Source: Bacteroidales bacterium M7 (lineage in GTDB: Bacteria > Bacteroidota > Bacteroidia > Bacteroidales > Muribaculaceae). From it: 59,427 bases of DNA. The DNA lies in the NCBI GenBank assembly GCA_001689515.1, contig LUJR01000036.1, positions 1 to 59,427 of the forward strand, given 5' to 3'. Below are positions 34,253 through 41,974 of the stretch, piece after piece (position 1 is the first letter of the stretch; each line of letters starts with the position of its first letter). The notes beneath the pieces are model-generated. The model saw nothing but the letters and a program-made list of their open reading frames with translations, had not been told where the DNA came from and ran no database searches. A program made the position numbers and the translations under genes.

Positions 34253-35461
34253 ATGGCTAACGACCCCACTACATCTTCTTCATCTGAAATAAATGCAGCC
34301 AAAGCCCGTTTCGGCATCGTGGGCAACGCTCCGGCTCTCATCGCCGCCATAAGCCGAGCCATCCAGGTGGCTCCGATAGACCTGTCGGTGCTTGTGACGG
34401 GCGAAAGCGGCAGCGGCAAGGAGTTTTTTCCTAAGATTATCCACGCGTTTTCAGCCCGCAAGCACAGCAAATACATCGCTGTCAACTGTGGCGCGATACC
34501 CGAAGGCACCATCGACTCCGAACTGTTCGGTCACGAAAAGGGCGCATTCACAGGCGCTGTTAGCTCCCGAAAAGGCTACTTCGAGGAAGCTGACGGCGGC
34601 ACGATATTCCTTGACGAGGTGGCAGAGCTGCCGTTGACCACCCAGGCGAGGCTGCTGCGTGTGCTTGAGACCGGCGAATTTATTAAGGTGGGCTCAAGCG
34701 AGGTGCAGCGCACCAACCTGCGGGTAGTCGCAGCCACCAATGTCGACCTCATCGCTGCAATACGCGAGGGGCGTTTCCGCGAAGACCTCTACTACCGCCT
34801 CTCCACAGTGCTGATACAAGTACCACCGCTGCGCGACCGTGGCAATGACGTGGTGATGCTCGCCCGCAAATTCGCTGCCGATTTCGCAGAGAAATACATG
34901 ACAGCCCCGGTCACATTCGACGAGGAAGCCCGCCAGCTACTGATGCAATACCGCTGGCCAGGCAATGTGCGCCAGCTCAAAAACGTGATAGACCAGCTGT
35001 CGCTCTTCGATGCCGGACGCGAAATCACCAAGACCGACATAGAGCAGTACATCCCACGCAACGCCACAATGTACGCCCCGGTGCATGTGGAGCGCGACCG
35101 CCACGACTACTCGTCAGAGCGCGAACTGCTATTCAACATGGTATTCGGCTTGCGCCAGGAAATAGAGCGTCTGCGCAACGAGATAGACCGCCTCAACAAG
35201 GACCAGCAGCAGCCGCAACACAGCGTCACATCGCCACACCCAGCCGCTTTTGATGCCTATGAGGAGGAACCGCTCTCTGATGCCACAGCCACGCCGACAA
35301 ACGCCTTGTCGCGTCTCCCGATCTCATTGCAGGACTCGGAAAAAGACACCATACGCCGCGCCCTCGAGATGAACAACGGCAGCCGCCGCGACACGGCAGC
35401 CGCCCTCAATATCTCCGAGCGAACCCTCTACCGCAAACTCCGAGAATACAACATCGAATAA
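34253..35461 (+). CDS. sigma-54-dependent transcriptional activator without receiver domain
   Basis: 402 residues. The AAA+ domain starts almost at the N-terminus (about residue 22): Walker A VTGESGSGKEFFPK, the sigma-54 contact loop GAFTGA, Walker B GGTIFLDEVAEL, and the RWPGNVRQLKNV sensor box. A poorly conserved linker (about 300-355) leads to a Fis-type HTH (GSRRDTAAALNISERTLYRK). There is no receiver, GAF or PAS domain, so its activity must be set by another protein or by its level. Targets are unknown. Confidence 0.92.
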   Translation: MANDPTTSSSSEINAAKARFGIVGNAPALIAAISRAIQVAPIDLSVLVTGESGSGKEFFPKIIHAFSARKHSKYIAVNCGAIPEGTIDSELFGHEKGAFTGAVSSRKGYFEEADGGTIFLDEVAELPLTTQARLLRVLETGEFIKVGSSEVQRTNLRVVAATNVDLIAAIREGRFREDLYYRLSTVLIQVPPLRDRGNDVVMLARKFAADFAEKYMTAPVTFDEEARQLLMQYRWPGNVRQLKNVIDQLSLFDAGREITKTDIEQYIPRNATMYAPVHVERDRHDYSSERELLFNMVFGLRQEIERLRNEIDRLNKDQQQPQHSVTSPHPAAFDAYEEEPLSDATATPTNALSRLPISLQDSEKDTIRRALEMNNGSRRDTAAALNISERTLYRKLREYNIE

Positions 35462-35483
35462 CCCTCTCTATTTCTCCGAATTC

Positions 35484-35525
35484 CCATCCTGTAGGGACGC
35501 GGCACGCCGCGTCCCTACAGGATGG
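35484..35525. repeat. perfect GTAGGGACGCGGC palindrome
   Basis: Arms of 20 bp (CCATCCTGTAGGGACGCGGC and its exact inverse) around AC. It begins 22 nt after the sigma-54 activator stop, so it could also end that transcript. The GTAGGGAC…GTCCCTAC ends link it to the other palindromic repeats of the window. Confidence 0.8.
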
Positions 35526-35565
35526 CAACCAACCCTCATAAAACACGAATAAAAAATATCCGACA

Positions 35566-36048
35566 ATGTCAACAGCAGCCCCCTCAACCGCCCTCCCAAT
35601 CATCAAGGACGCCCGCGTAGCCATAGTCCGCGCCCAGTGGAACGACCACATCACCGGTCCGCTCTCCCGCAGCGCACACGACACCCTCATAGCCAACGGC
35701 TTCAAGGACAAGGACGTGACAATGCTCGAAGTCCCTGGCGCTATAGAACTTACATTCGCCGCCTCGCAGCTCATTGAGTCAAGCCTCTTTGACGCGGTAA
35801 TAGCCATAGGATGCGTGGTGCGTGGAGATACCCCCCACTTCGACTACGTATGCCAGAGCGTCACACAGGGCATCACAGCCCTCAACGCCGACTGCGACAT
35901 CCCAGTCATCTTCGGAGTCCTCACCGTCGAATCCGACCAGCAGGCTCTTGACCGCATCGCCGGCGGCAAAGTAGGTGACAAAGGCGCCGAAGCTGCTGAA
36001 GCAGCCATCCGCATGATAGCCTTCCGCCGCCAGGTCGACGACCTCTAA
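35566..36048 (+). CDS. ribH: 6,7-dimethyl-8-ribityllumazine synthase
   Basis: 160 residues, normal for RibH. Substrate-binding segments are in order: VRAQWNDHITGPLSRSA, EVPGAIELTFAASQLIE, and AIGCVVRGDTPHFDYVCQSV with the catalytic His. GVLTVESDQQALDRIAG closes the family pattern. It makes lumazine, the direct riboflavin precursor. The other rib genes are not in the window. Confidence 0.96.
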   Translation: MSTAAPSTALPIIKDARVAIVRAQWNDHITGPLSRSAHDTLIANGFKDKDVTMLEVPGAIELTFAASQLIESSLFDAVIAIGCVVRGDTPHFDYVCQSVTQGITALNADCDIPVIFGVLTVESDQQALDRIAGGKVGDKGAEAAEAAIRMIAFRRQVDDL

Positions 36049-36076
36049 GAGGCTGGTTAATACACTTATAATGCTC

Positions 36077-36180
36077 CGTCAGATTGTAGGGACATGCCAT
36101 AGCATGTCCGCCCATCCGGCGTTACATTTGCAAATACAGCGGAAATCGGACATGCCGCGGCATGTCCCTACAATCTGACG
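36077..36180. repeat. GTAGGGACATG palindromic repeat, copy 2 (104-bp inverted repeat)
   Basis: 34-nt arms start CGTCAGATTGTAGGGACATG on the left and end in its inverse on the right; they differ at three positions. The core is 36 nt. Its size and terminal inverted repeats are those of a small non-coding mobile unit (MITE/REP-like). It sits between ribH and the kinase gene, downstream of both. Confidence 0.8.
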
Positions 36181-36228
36181 CCATACATACGGTGGGATGG
36201 GGCGCGACGTGCAATTCCTTTCCTGACT

Positions 36229-37890
36229 TTAATAGTGGAAGCTCGAACCGCCCATAAACTCTCTCAGCAGGGATGTTGGAGGTATGAAATCAGGCGAAAT
36301 AGGAGCGAAGAAGTGCAGGAAGCGACGCAGACGGTATGCCTCGGCATATTCGGGCACGTCCTGAGGCACAGTCTTGAGCGCATGCTCTGCCTGTTCGCGC
36401 ATCACTGACAGCTCGAATATCAGCGACGAGTTAAACGTAGCATCGGCATTCTCCTGATAGGGGAATATCCACATCTCCTCGCCTCGGCGCACGCTCTGCC
36501 AGCGGCGGATGGTCTCTATCGGCGATGTCCCGCGGTACTTGTGGTCACGGATTATGCGCCGCAGCAGGCGGTTGTCGGTAGTGGGAACCCAGTTGTGGTC
36601 ATCAATGGCTATGGTGGTCAGAGCCGACACATACACGCGGTATTTCATCTTTGCCGCCACCGAAGCCGTAAGCTCAGGGTTAAGCCCGTGTATGCCCTCT
36701 ATAAGCAGCACCGACTTGCCAGTGAGTTTTATCTTGTGTCCGTCATACTGCCGCGCGCCGCGCTCGAAGTTATATGTCGGTATCTCCACCTCCTCGCCGG
36801 CGATGAGACGGTTGAGGTCTTCATTGAATTTCATCAGGTCAAGCGCATAAAGCGATTCATAGTCATAATCGCCCGACTCGTCACGCGGAGTCAGCTCGCG
36901 GTTGACAAAGTAATCGTCAAGAGATATCATGGTCGGCTCAAGCAGATTGGTCATCAGCTGTATCGCCAGACGTTTTGTAAAAGTAGTCTTGCCCGACGAT
37001 GACGGACCCGCAATCAGGACCACCCTCGCGCCTCCGCGGTCATACCTGCACTTGATTTCATCGCTGATCACGGCGATTTTCTTCTCATGCAGAGCCTCTG
37101 CCACATTGATGAGCATCGAGCCGCGCCCTTCCTCAGCCTTGCGGTTGAGTTCTCCGGCATTTCTGACACCGATGATGTGGTTAAAGTCGAGATAGTTGGT
37201 AAACGCCTCATACATCTTCTCCTGAGTGACACGCTGCTGTGGCACGTCAAGATTGACCGGGTCGGGACCAAGCAGCAGAAAGCCCTTCTTGTAAATCTCT
37301 AATTCAAACACCCGGATGCTCCCCGTCGACGGCGCCAGCGCGCTGTTGTAGCTGTCAGCTATGCCGTCAAGGGTGTAGTAGACGGTGTAAAGCTCATGAA
37401 GGGTTTCCAGCAGCCTCACCTTGTCATCAAGCCCCTGCGAGCGGAATATCTCTATAACATCTTCCGTGGGATGCTCATGACGCTCAAATGGCAGATTGCG
37501 ATCCGCGAGCTGACGCATATGGTCCTTGAGCGCATCTATGAGTGTCTGGGTAATCTCCACCCCCTCGAGCTTGCAATAGTAGCCCTTGGCGATGCTGTGC
37601 ATGATGCGCAGTCTTGCCCCTGGAGCCACAGCGCACACAGCCCTATAGAGCATCATGCACATAGAGCGCACGTAGACGCGCTGACCGCTCTGGGTGGCGC
37701 TATCTATATATTCGACCCTTTTAGGCCCGTAGAGAGGATAATGGAGGCTCTCAGTCTTATTATTGACGCGGGCACATATGGGCGTAAACGGGATTTCATC
37801 CCTGACCCGCTGCAACAGGTGGTCAAGGGTCTCTCCACCCTCGGCTTTTATCTCGCGCCCGAGGTTGACGCAATATACTTTCAATGGCAT
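36229..37890 (-). CDS. nucleoside (uridine) kinase-like protein with TGS and ThrRS-like N-terminal domains
   Basis: 553 residues. N-terminus: a TGS-like domain (about 1-65, VYCVNLGREIKAEGGETLDH) and a threonyl-tRNA-synthetase-like second domain (about 70-250). C-terminus: a uridine-kinase/phosphoribulokinase fold with Walker A IAGPSSSGKTTFTKRLAIQL (about residue 290), SLDDYFVNRE and LLIEGIHGLNP. This fusion is common in Bacteroidetes and Firmicutes and is annotated as uridine kinase or nucleoside kinase; the role of the N-terminal domains is unclear. Confidence 0.88.
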   Translation of the reverse strand: MPLKVYCVNLGREIKAEGGETLDHLLQRVRDEIPFTPICARVNNKTESLHYPLYGPKRVEYIDSATQSGQRVYVRSMCMMLYRAVCAVAPGARLRIMHSIAKGYYCKLEGVEITQTLIDALKDHMRQLADRNLPFERHEHPTEDVIEIFRSQGLDDKVRLLETLHELYTVYYTLDGIADSYNSALAPSTGSIRVFELEIYKKGFLLLGPDPVNLDVPQQRVTQEKMYEAFTNYLDFNHIIGVRNAGELNRKAEEGRGSMLINVAEALHEKKIAVISDEIKCRYDRGGARVVLIAGPSSSGKTTFTKRLAIQLMTNLLEPTMISLDDYFVNRELTPRDESGDYDYESLYALDLMKFNEDLNRLIAGEEVEIPTYNFERGARQYDGHKIKLTGKSVLLIEGIHGLNPELTASVAAKMKYRVYVSALTTIAIDDHNWVPTTDNRLLRRIIRDHKYRGTSPIETIRRWQSVRRGEEMWIFPYQENADATFNSSLIFELSVMREQAEHALKTVPQDVPEYAEAYRLRRFLHFFAPISPDFIPPTSLLREFMGGSSFHY

Positions 37891-38045
37891 AATCGTGACG
37901 GATTTACGTGAGTGTCTAAGTTACGAAATCAAATTGCAACTCCCTAACATTATACTAATGTTTTTCACCCCGTTTTGGTTGTCATCACAATCAAATCATA
38001 GAGCCACGTCACGATGCCGTCAAAACCGATGCAATAGACACAAAG
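37891..38045. other. upstream region of the kinase gene
   Basis: 155 nt with no ORF or hairpin that I can support. The promoter of the - strand kinase gene must be here; TAACTTAG near 37918 is only a partial -7 match. Confidence 0.3.
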
Positions 38046-38319
38046 ATACGTCGGAGACGTATCCGCCGTGCGAAACCCCATGCACGGAGCGCCAGCGAAC
38101 GTACATGGGGCTCTTGACGCACCCTTAAATCAACCTCGGAGAGGTTGTGGAATGTCATCTTGCCCATATTAACATCACATCCACTCAGTAGACCACTTAC
38201 ACGACTGGTGGGTCACAACCTCTCCGAGGTTGATTTGACAGGAGCATCCGGTACCCCATGTACGTTCGCTGGCGCTCCGTGCATGGGGTTAACTACAACC
38301 AGCACGTCTCCGACGTGCT
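38046..38319. repeat. 274-bp composite inverted repeat made of three palindromic modules
   Basis: Three modules appear in order and then again inverted. A: ATACGTCGGAGACGTAT at 38046 and its partner AGCACGTCTCCGACGTGCT at 38301. B: 35 bp from CCCCATGCACGGAGC (38076) to ACATGGGG, exactly mirrored at 38254-38288. C: AATCAACCTCGGAGAGGTTG near 38128, mirrored at 38214-38234. The centre is about 64 nt. A and C are also palindromic within themselves. The whole could fold into a large cruciform. No coding sequence is credible here. Confidence 0.85.
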
Positions 38320-38367
38320 CTTTTCATCACATTCCTTACATGCTAACGCAGTATCACGTCCGGGCAC

Positions 38368-38397
38368 AAAAAAAGCCCTGACTGCCGGGTCAGAGCT
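38368..38397 (-). terminator. Rho-independent terminator of rpiB
   Basis: On the - strand a 9-bp stem AGCTCTGAC/GTCAGGGCT (one G-U) with loop CCGGCA is followed by TTTTTTT. It starts 27 nt past the rpiB stop. Confidence 0.85.
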
Positions 38398-38423
38398 TCG
38401 CTGAAGCCTAAGCTTCTATGTCG

Positions 38424-38900
38424 TCAGCACGATGCAGCCTGTGACTTTACAGGGATTTTGGCAATGCGGGCTTCATGTCTGCCGCCCTCAAACGAGGTAG
38501 ACAGGAATGTGTCAACCACCGCTATTGCTGTGGCTGGGTCGATGAAACGTCCAGGAAGCACCAGGACATTCGCATCATTGTGCTGGCGCGCGAGAGCTGC
38601 CAACTCGGGAGTCCAGCAGAGAGCCGCACGTATGCCCTGATGCTTGTTGAGTGTCATAGCGATGCCGTTGCCGGTTCCGCATATAGCTATGCCGGGATAG
38701 CAGATACCGCCTTCGATAGCTGCTGCAAGGGGATGGGCGTAGTCGGGGTAATCGCAGCTCTGATCATTGTCAGTGCCGAAATCCATATAGCTTACACCTT
38801 GTGAGATGAGATATCCTTCTATGATAGTCTTCAATTCAAATCCGGCATGATCGCTGCAAAGCCCGATCTTCTTGATCTTGCGTGATGTTGCTGTAGTCAT
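38424..38900 (-). CDS. rpiB: ribose-5-phosphate isomerase B
   Basis: 158 residues. RpiB/LacAB signatures are IGLCSDHAGFELKTII (substrate phosphate and His region) and AICGTGNGIAMTLNK with the catalytic Cys. It interconverts ribose 5-phosphate and ribulose 5-phosphate in the pentose phosphate pathway. It is a single gene with its own terminator. A possible -7 box TAATTTTG lies on the - strand at 39039-39046, leaving a ~130-nt leader in which I see nothing else. Confidence 0.95.
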   Translation of the reverse strand: MTTATSRKIKKIGLCSDHAGFELKTIIEGYLISQGVSYMDFGTDNDQSCDYPDYAHPLAAAIEGGICYPGIAICGTGNGIAMTLNKHQGIRAALCWTPELAALARQHNDANVLVLPGRFIDPATAIAVVDTFLSTSFEGGRHEARIAKIPVKSQAASC

Positions 38901-39133
38901 AACCTAATCTTGTTAGTGAGTGTTCGTAATTACAAGTACTGTGTACCTTGTTGGAATATTAGTTTGATATGTAGATTAACCTCATTGTGACGTAGCGAAA
39001 ATATGTTATAAAACATAATTTATCAGCCAATCACGGTGCAAAATTAAGCATTTTATTTCATTTATGGAAATTATGACTCCAAAACAGGAAATATAACGCG
39101 TAATCCAGAGGTCTGAGAGCACTTTCACCATTA

Positions 39134-40012
39134 TCAACGTTTAGCCGAGGAGGATTGTTCGTCCATGCGCCCAGGCACTGGATCTGTATCCCTGGACTTA
39201 GGCTGGTTGATACCGAATGTATACATCAGCGAAAAACCGCCGGCAAAGAGGTTTTTCCTGTTGCCGTAGCCGGGGATTATCATCGGTTCGCCAAACTGGT
39301 TGTCAGTCTCGTGAAGCAGCTTATGAAGCTTCAAAGTCCACCCCATCGAAAAGCCACGGTAAATCTTCACCTTGACAGCCGCTACGACCTCAAGATACCC
39401 TGCCGTAGCCGACTGGCTGCCGATGGATGTGTATGCAGGCTGCCCCCAGTATCCCTCGTCTATCACGATGCCGTCATATTGGTAACTGAAGCGGGTTATG
39501 CCGTAACGGAGACCGAATTTCAGCTGATAGCCAGGATTGGAGTTGTAGAACACATTGTAGGAAGCTCCGATTTTGAAAAACGGTGCGGCGGACGACTTGA
39601 ATGTGAAATTGGAGTTATCAGGCGTGGCATCGGCATTATCCATGCCCATCTCGAAATATGGAAAATAGCGGTTGTGCATGTTAAGCTCTCCCCACACGCT
39701 TGCCAGACCGTAATCTTGACCTATTATCCTCATAACCGGATTCCAGATATCCACACCGGCTGTGACCTCATAGATCAGTGGATATATCATCTTGGAGACC
39801 TTGGGCATCTCAACCGCTGCCACGCTGTCAGTGACGAGCGCGGCTGTGTCAACCACGACCACATTGCCTAAAGAGTCATGCAGGTGAGGTAATTTAGCTG
39901 GGTCGATAAGTTCTGGCGAACCGACAGGAGTAATCCTGCGCTGCCCATACATAACGGCAGTGACAGCCATCACCGCCACTGACACGATCACCGCCGACAA
40001 TAGCCGCCTCAT
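39134..40012 (-). CDS. DUF6048 family protein, probable outer-membrane protein
   Basis: 292 residues. Hydrophobic start (LLSAVIVSVAVMAVTAVMYG) that reads as a signal peptide, then a short spacer and a predicted beta-barrel: repeated aromatic strands such as YPLIYEVTAGVDIWNPVMRI, YQLKFGLRYGITRFSYQYDG and a last strand LFAGGFSLMYTFGI. Its start overlaps the stop of the DUF6452 gene by 4 nt (translational coupling), and this pair is a recurrent Bacteroidales unit. Function is not known. Confidence 0.75.
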   Translation of the reverse strand: MRRLLSAVIVSVAVMAVTAVMYGQRRITPVGSPELIDPAKLPHLHDSLGNVVVVDTAALVTDSVAAVEMPKVSKMIYPLIYEVTAGVDIWNPVMRIIGQDYGLASVWGELNMHNRYFPYFEMGMDNADATPDNSNFTFKSSAAPFFKIGASYNVFYNSNPGYQLKFGLRYGITRFSYQYDGIVIDEGYWGQPAYTSIGSQSATAGYLEVVAAVKVKIYRGFSMGWTLKLHKLLHETDNQFGEPMIIPGYGNRKNLFAGGFSLMYTFGINQPKSRDTDPVPGRMDEQSSSAKR

Positions 40013-40632
40013 AACCGCCCCCCTTCCTTGACCGGCACGACAGCTACGCTACGCTTGCCACGCAAAGTTTCCTCAGACTCGCCGCCTTCCCCTGGGTCAG
40101 CAGCAACCACATGGAAATATATCCGCAGATATTCCTTGTGCTCGTTAGTCACATTGGGGTCAATCAGCTGGATGTCCGCGATATGTCCGTCAGGGGTGAA
40201 GTCCACACGGTCTATGAAGTAGTGGAGTATGGCACCGCACTCCTCTCCCTCAAAATACGGAGTGCTGGAGTAATAGAATGTCACAATATCATCATGGGTA
40301 TGGTCAGGCGTCACCTCGCCCGTATCAGGGTCTGTGGTATCATCGCTCGAAAAGTGGAACCTGAACGATGTCACCTCGGCATCCGGACGCAGCGGCAGAT
40401 ACACAAGCTGCACTGTCTGGTTGTCATACAGCAACGAATCGTTGGGCGCACCGATGCCGCCGATCGACACTCCGACCACATTGACAGCCTCGCCGGTATC
40501 CACATTATAGAACCCGGCTTCAGGTATAGAGTTTCGATTGTCGGTACACATGGATGTGGTGCACGACTGCACCGACAGAGCCAGCGCAGCCGCAGCCACG
40601 AAACAGATGTATGCCGACTTTATCAAAGCCAT
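40009..40632 (-). CDS. DUF6452 family lipoprotein
   Basis: 207 residues. Lipoprotein signal with lipobox VQSC (Cys24), followed by TTSMCTDNRNSIPEAGFY, the conserved start of the DUF6452 region. The domain is a predicted beta-sandwich with DDIVTFYYSSTPYFEGEECG. Its start lies 10 nt inside the 3' end of the nitroreductase gene, and its stop overlaps the DUF6048 start by 4 nt, so the three are co-translated. Function unknown; likely an envelope partner of the DUF6048 protein. Confidence 0.78.
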   Translation of the reverse strand: MALIKSAYICFVAAAALALSVQSCTTSMCTDNRNSIPEAGFYNVDTGEAVNVVGVSIGGIGAPNDSLLYDNQTVQLVYLPLRPDAEVTSFRFHFSSDDTTDPDTGEVTPDHTHDDIVTFYYSSTPYFEGEECGAILHYFIDRVDFTPDGHIADIQLIDPNVTNEHKEYLRIYFHVVAADPGEGGESEETLRGKRSVAVVPVKEGGRL

Positions 40633-41150
40633 GTAACAATATCTTCTAACAGTTTCCTGACCTTGGATGGAGACGTGACACCTTCAGCGGCATAGCCCAC
40701 CGGAAGCAAGGCTATAAGCTCTTCCCCCTCCTTGAGTCCAAGCAGCTCAGCTGCCCGCTCTACTTCAAAGCTGCATACCCAGCAAGTGGCGAGTCCGAGG
40801 GCTTCCGCAGACAAGCACAGATGCTCCACGGCTATGGAAACGTCCACATCGGTGTGATCTTTGCCGTCCGTGGGACGGTGCCACGCCTGCTCATGAAGTC
40901 CGATACAGGCTATGCACACAGGAGCATCCTTAAAACCCTCCTTGCGGTAACATTCGCGCAGACCGTCCAACACTGCTCCTTCAGTTGCAACGACAAACCG
41001 CCATGGCTGACGGTTGCACGCCGATGGCGCCAGGCGGGCAGCCCCCATCAGGTTGACAAGCATATCCCGCGTTACCGGCTGTTTGCTGAAGCTGCGGCAA
41101 GAATAACGGGAACCGACCAGCTCCATAAATCCGTCAAACGTCTGTGTCAT
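40623..41150 (-). CDS. nitroreductase family protein
   Basis: 175 residues, a small FMN-dependent family member. Flavin-binding segments: GSRYSCRSFSKQPVTRDMLV at the N-terminus, APSACNRQPWRFVVA, and the C-terminal ALGLATCWVCSFEVERAAE with LIALLPVGYA. The physiological substrate cannot be named. First gene of the nitroreductase-DUF6452-DUF6048 unit, 16 nt after apt on the same strand, so it may be read through from apt. Confidence 0.9.
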   Translation of the reverse strand: MTQTFDGFMELVGSRYSCRSFSKQPVTRDMLVNLMGAARLAPSACNRQPWRFVVATEGAVLDGLRECYRKEGFKDAPVCIACIGLHEQAWHRPTDGKDHTDVDVSIAVEHLCLSAEALGLATCWVCSFEVERAAELLGLKEGEELIALLPVGYAAEGVTSPSKVRKLLEDIVTWL

Positions 41151-41166
41151 ATATATCCTGATCGTA

Positions 41167-41685
41167 TCAGTACGTGATTAGCGATGTAACCTCTGCGTCG
41201 GCAGGAAGATTCTGACGACCATTGAGGGCGCTGAGCTCTATGATGAAGTTCACATAGATTTTCTTGGGATTCATCTGCTTCACCAGATTATAGGCAGCCG
41301 CCATAGTACCGCCAGTAGCAAGCACGTCATCGTGAAGGACTACCACATCGTCCGAAGTGATGGCATCGCGATGGATCTCTATAGTATCCTTGCCATACTC
41401 CTTGTCATACGTAGCCGAAAGCGTGTCGGCAGGCAGCTTACCAGGCTTGCGCACCGGGACAAACCCTGCACCTAATTCAAACGCAAGAATCGAACCGCCG
41501 ATAAATCCGCGAGACTCTATGCCGATCACCTTGGTGACACCTTTGTCACGGTAAAGCTGCGAGAGATCCCAGCCGATTATATGTAGAGCCCGGGGATCTT
41601 TGAATACTGTGGTGAGGTCCTTGAACACGACACCCTTCTGAGGGAAATCATATACGTCGCGTATGCGCTTCTTGATGTATTCCAT
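41167..41685 (-). CDS. apt: adenine phosphoribosyltransferase
   Basis: 172 residues from ATG 41685 (MEYIKKRIRDVYDFPQKGV), the usual Apt start; the longer reading adds an unlikely leader. GIESRGFIGGSILAFELG and the PRPP-binding loop VVVLHDDVLATGGTMAAA are intact. It salvages adenine to AMP. Confidence 0.95.
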   Translation of the reverse strand: MEYIKKRIRDVYDFPQKGVVFKDLTTVFKDPRALHIIGWDLSQLYRDKGVTKVIGIESRGFIGGSILAFELGAGFVPVRKPGKLPADTLSATYDKEYGKDTIEIHRDAITSDDVVVLHDDVLATGGTMAAAYNLVKQMNPKKIYVNFIIELSALNGRQNLPADAEVTSLITY

Positions 41686-41822
41686 GTGTCTGGATAGAAT
41701 AGGTTGGAGATGAGGCTCGGCTGCGCCAAGCATGATTATTAACGGTGTAAAATTACGACATTATTTTGAATTTACAGCGCATTAACTCCATACAAATTAT
41801 CTGAAAAGCCATCAAAAATGCC

Positions 41823-41867
41823 AAAGACCTTAAGGACCTTAAAGACCTTAATGTCCTTAAGGTCTTT
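41823..41867. repeat. palindrome with ACCTTAA tandem units
   Basis: Perfect 15-bp arms AAAGACCTTAAGGAC/GTCCTTAAGGTCTTT around a loop that itself contains AAAGACCTTAA. The unit GACCTTAA recurs with a ~10-bp period. Located in the gap upstream of apt. Confidence 0.75.
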
Positions 41868-41913
41868 AACCCTGACTCCTATTCTCGTCATACACCCAAC
41901 CCCCTACAAATAA

Positions 41914-41953
41914 GCGCGATGCGATTGTTTCACGTGAAACAATCGCATCGCGC
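41914..41953. promoter_or_regulatory. parS-type ParB site within a perfect 40-bp palindrome
   Basis: TGTTTCACGTGAAACA at 41926-41941 matches the conserved bacterial parS consensus (TGTTNCACGTGAAACA) at every position. It is embedded in a perfect palindrome with 20-nt arms (GCGCGATGCGATTGTTTCAC and its inverse). It lies between the mnmG stop and apt. A second perfect site is at 44032-44047. The palindrome may also act as the mnmG 3' hairpin, but there is no T run. Confidence 0.85.
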
Positions 41954-41974
41954 AAAAGCTATTAAAATTTCTTC

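Noticed and set aside
38145..38381. A 78-codon open frame in the gap before rpiB
   Set aside because: It is made of the palindromic repeat modules and has no start signal or family resemblance.
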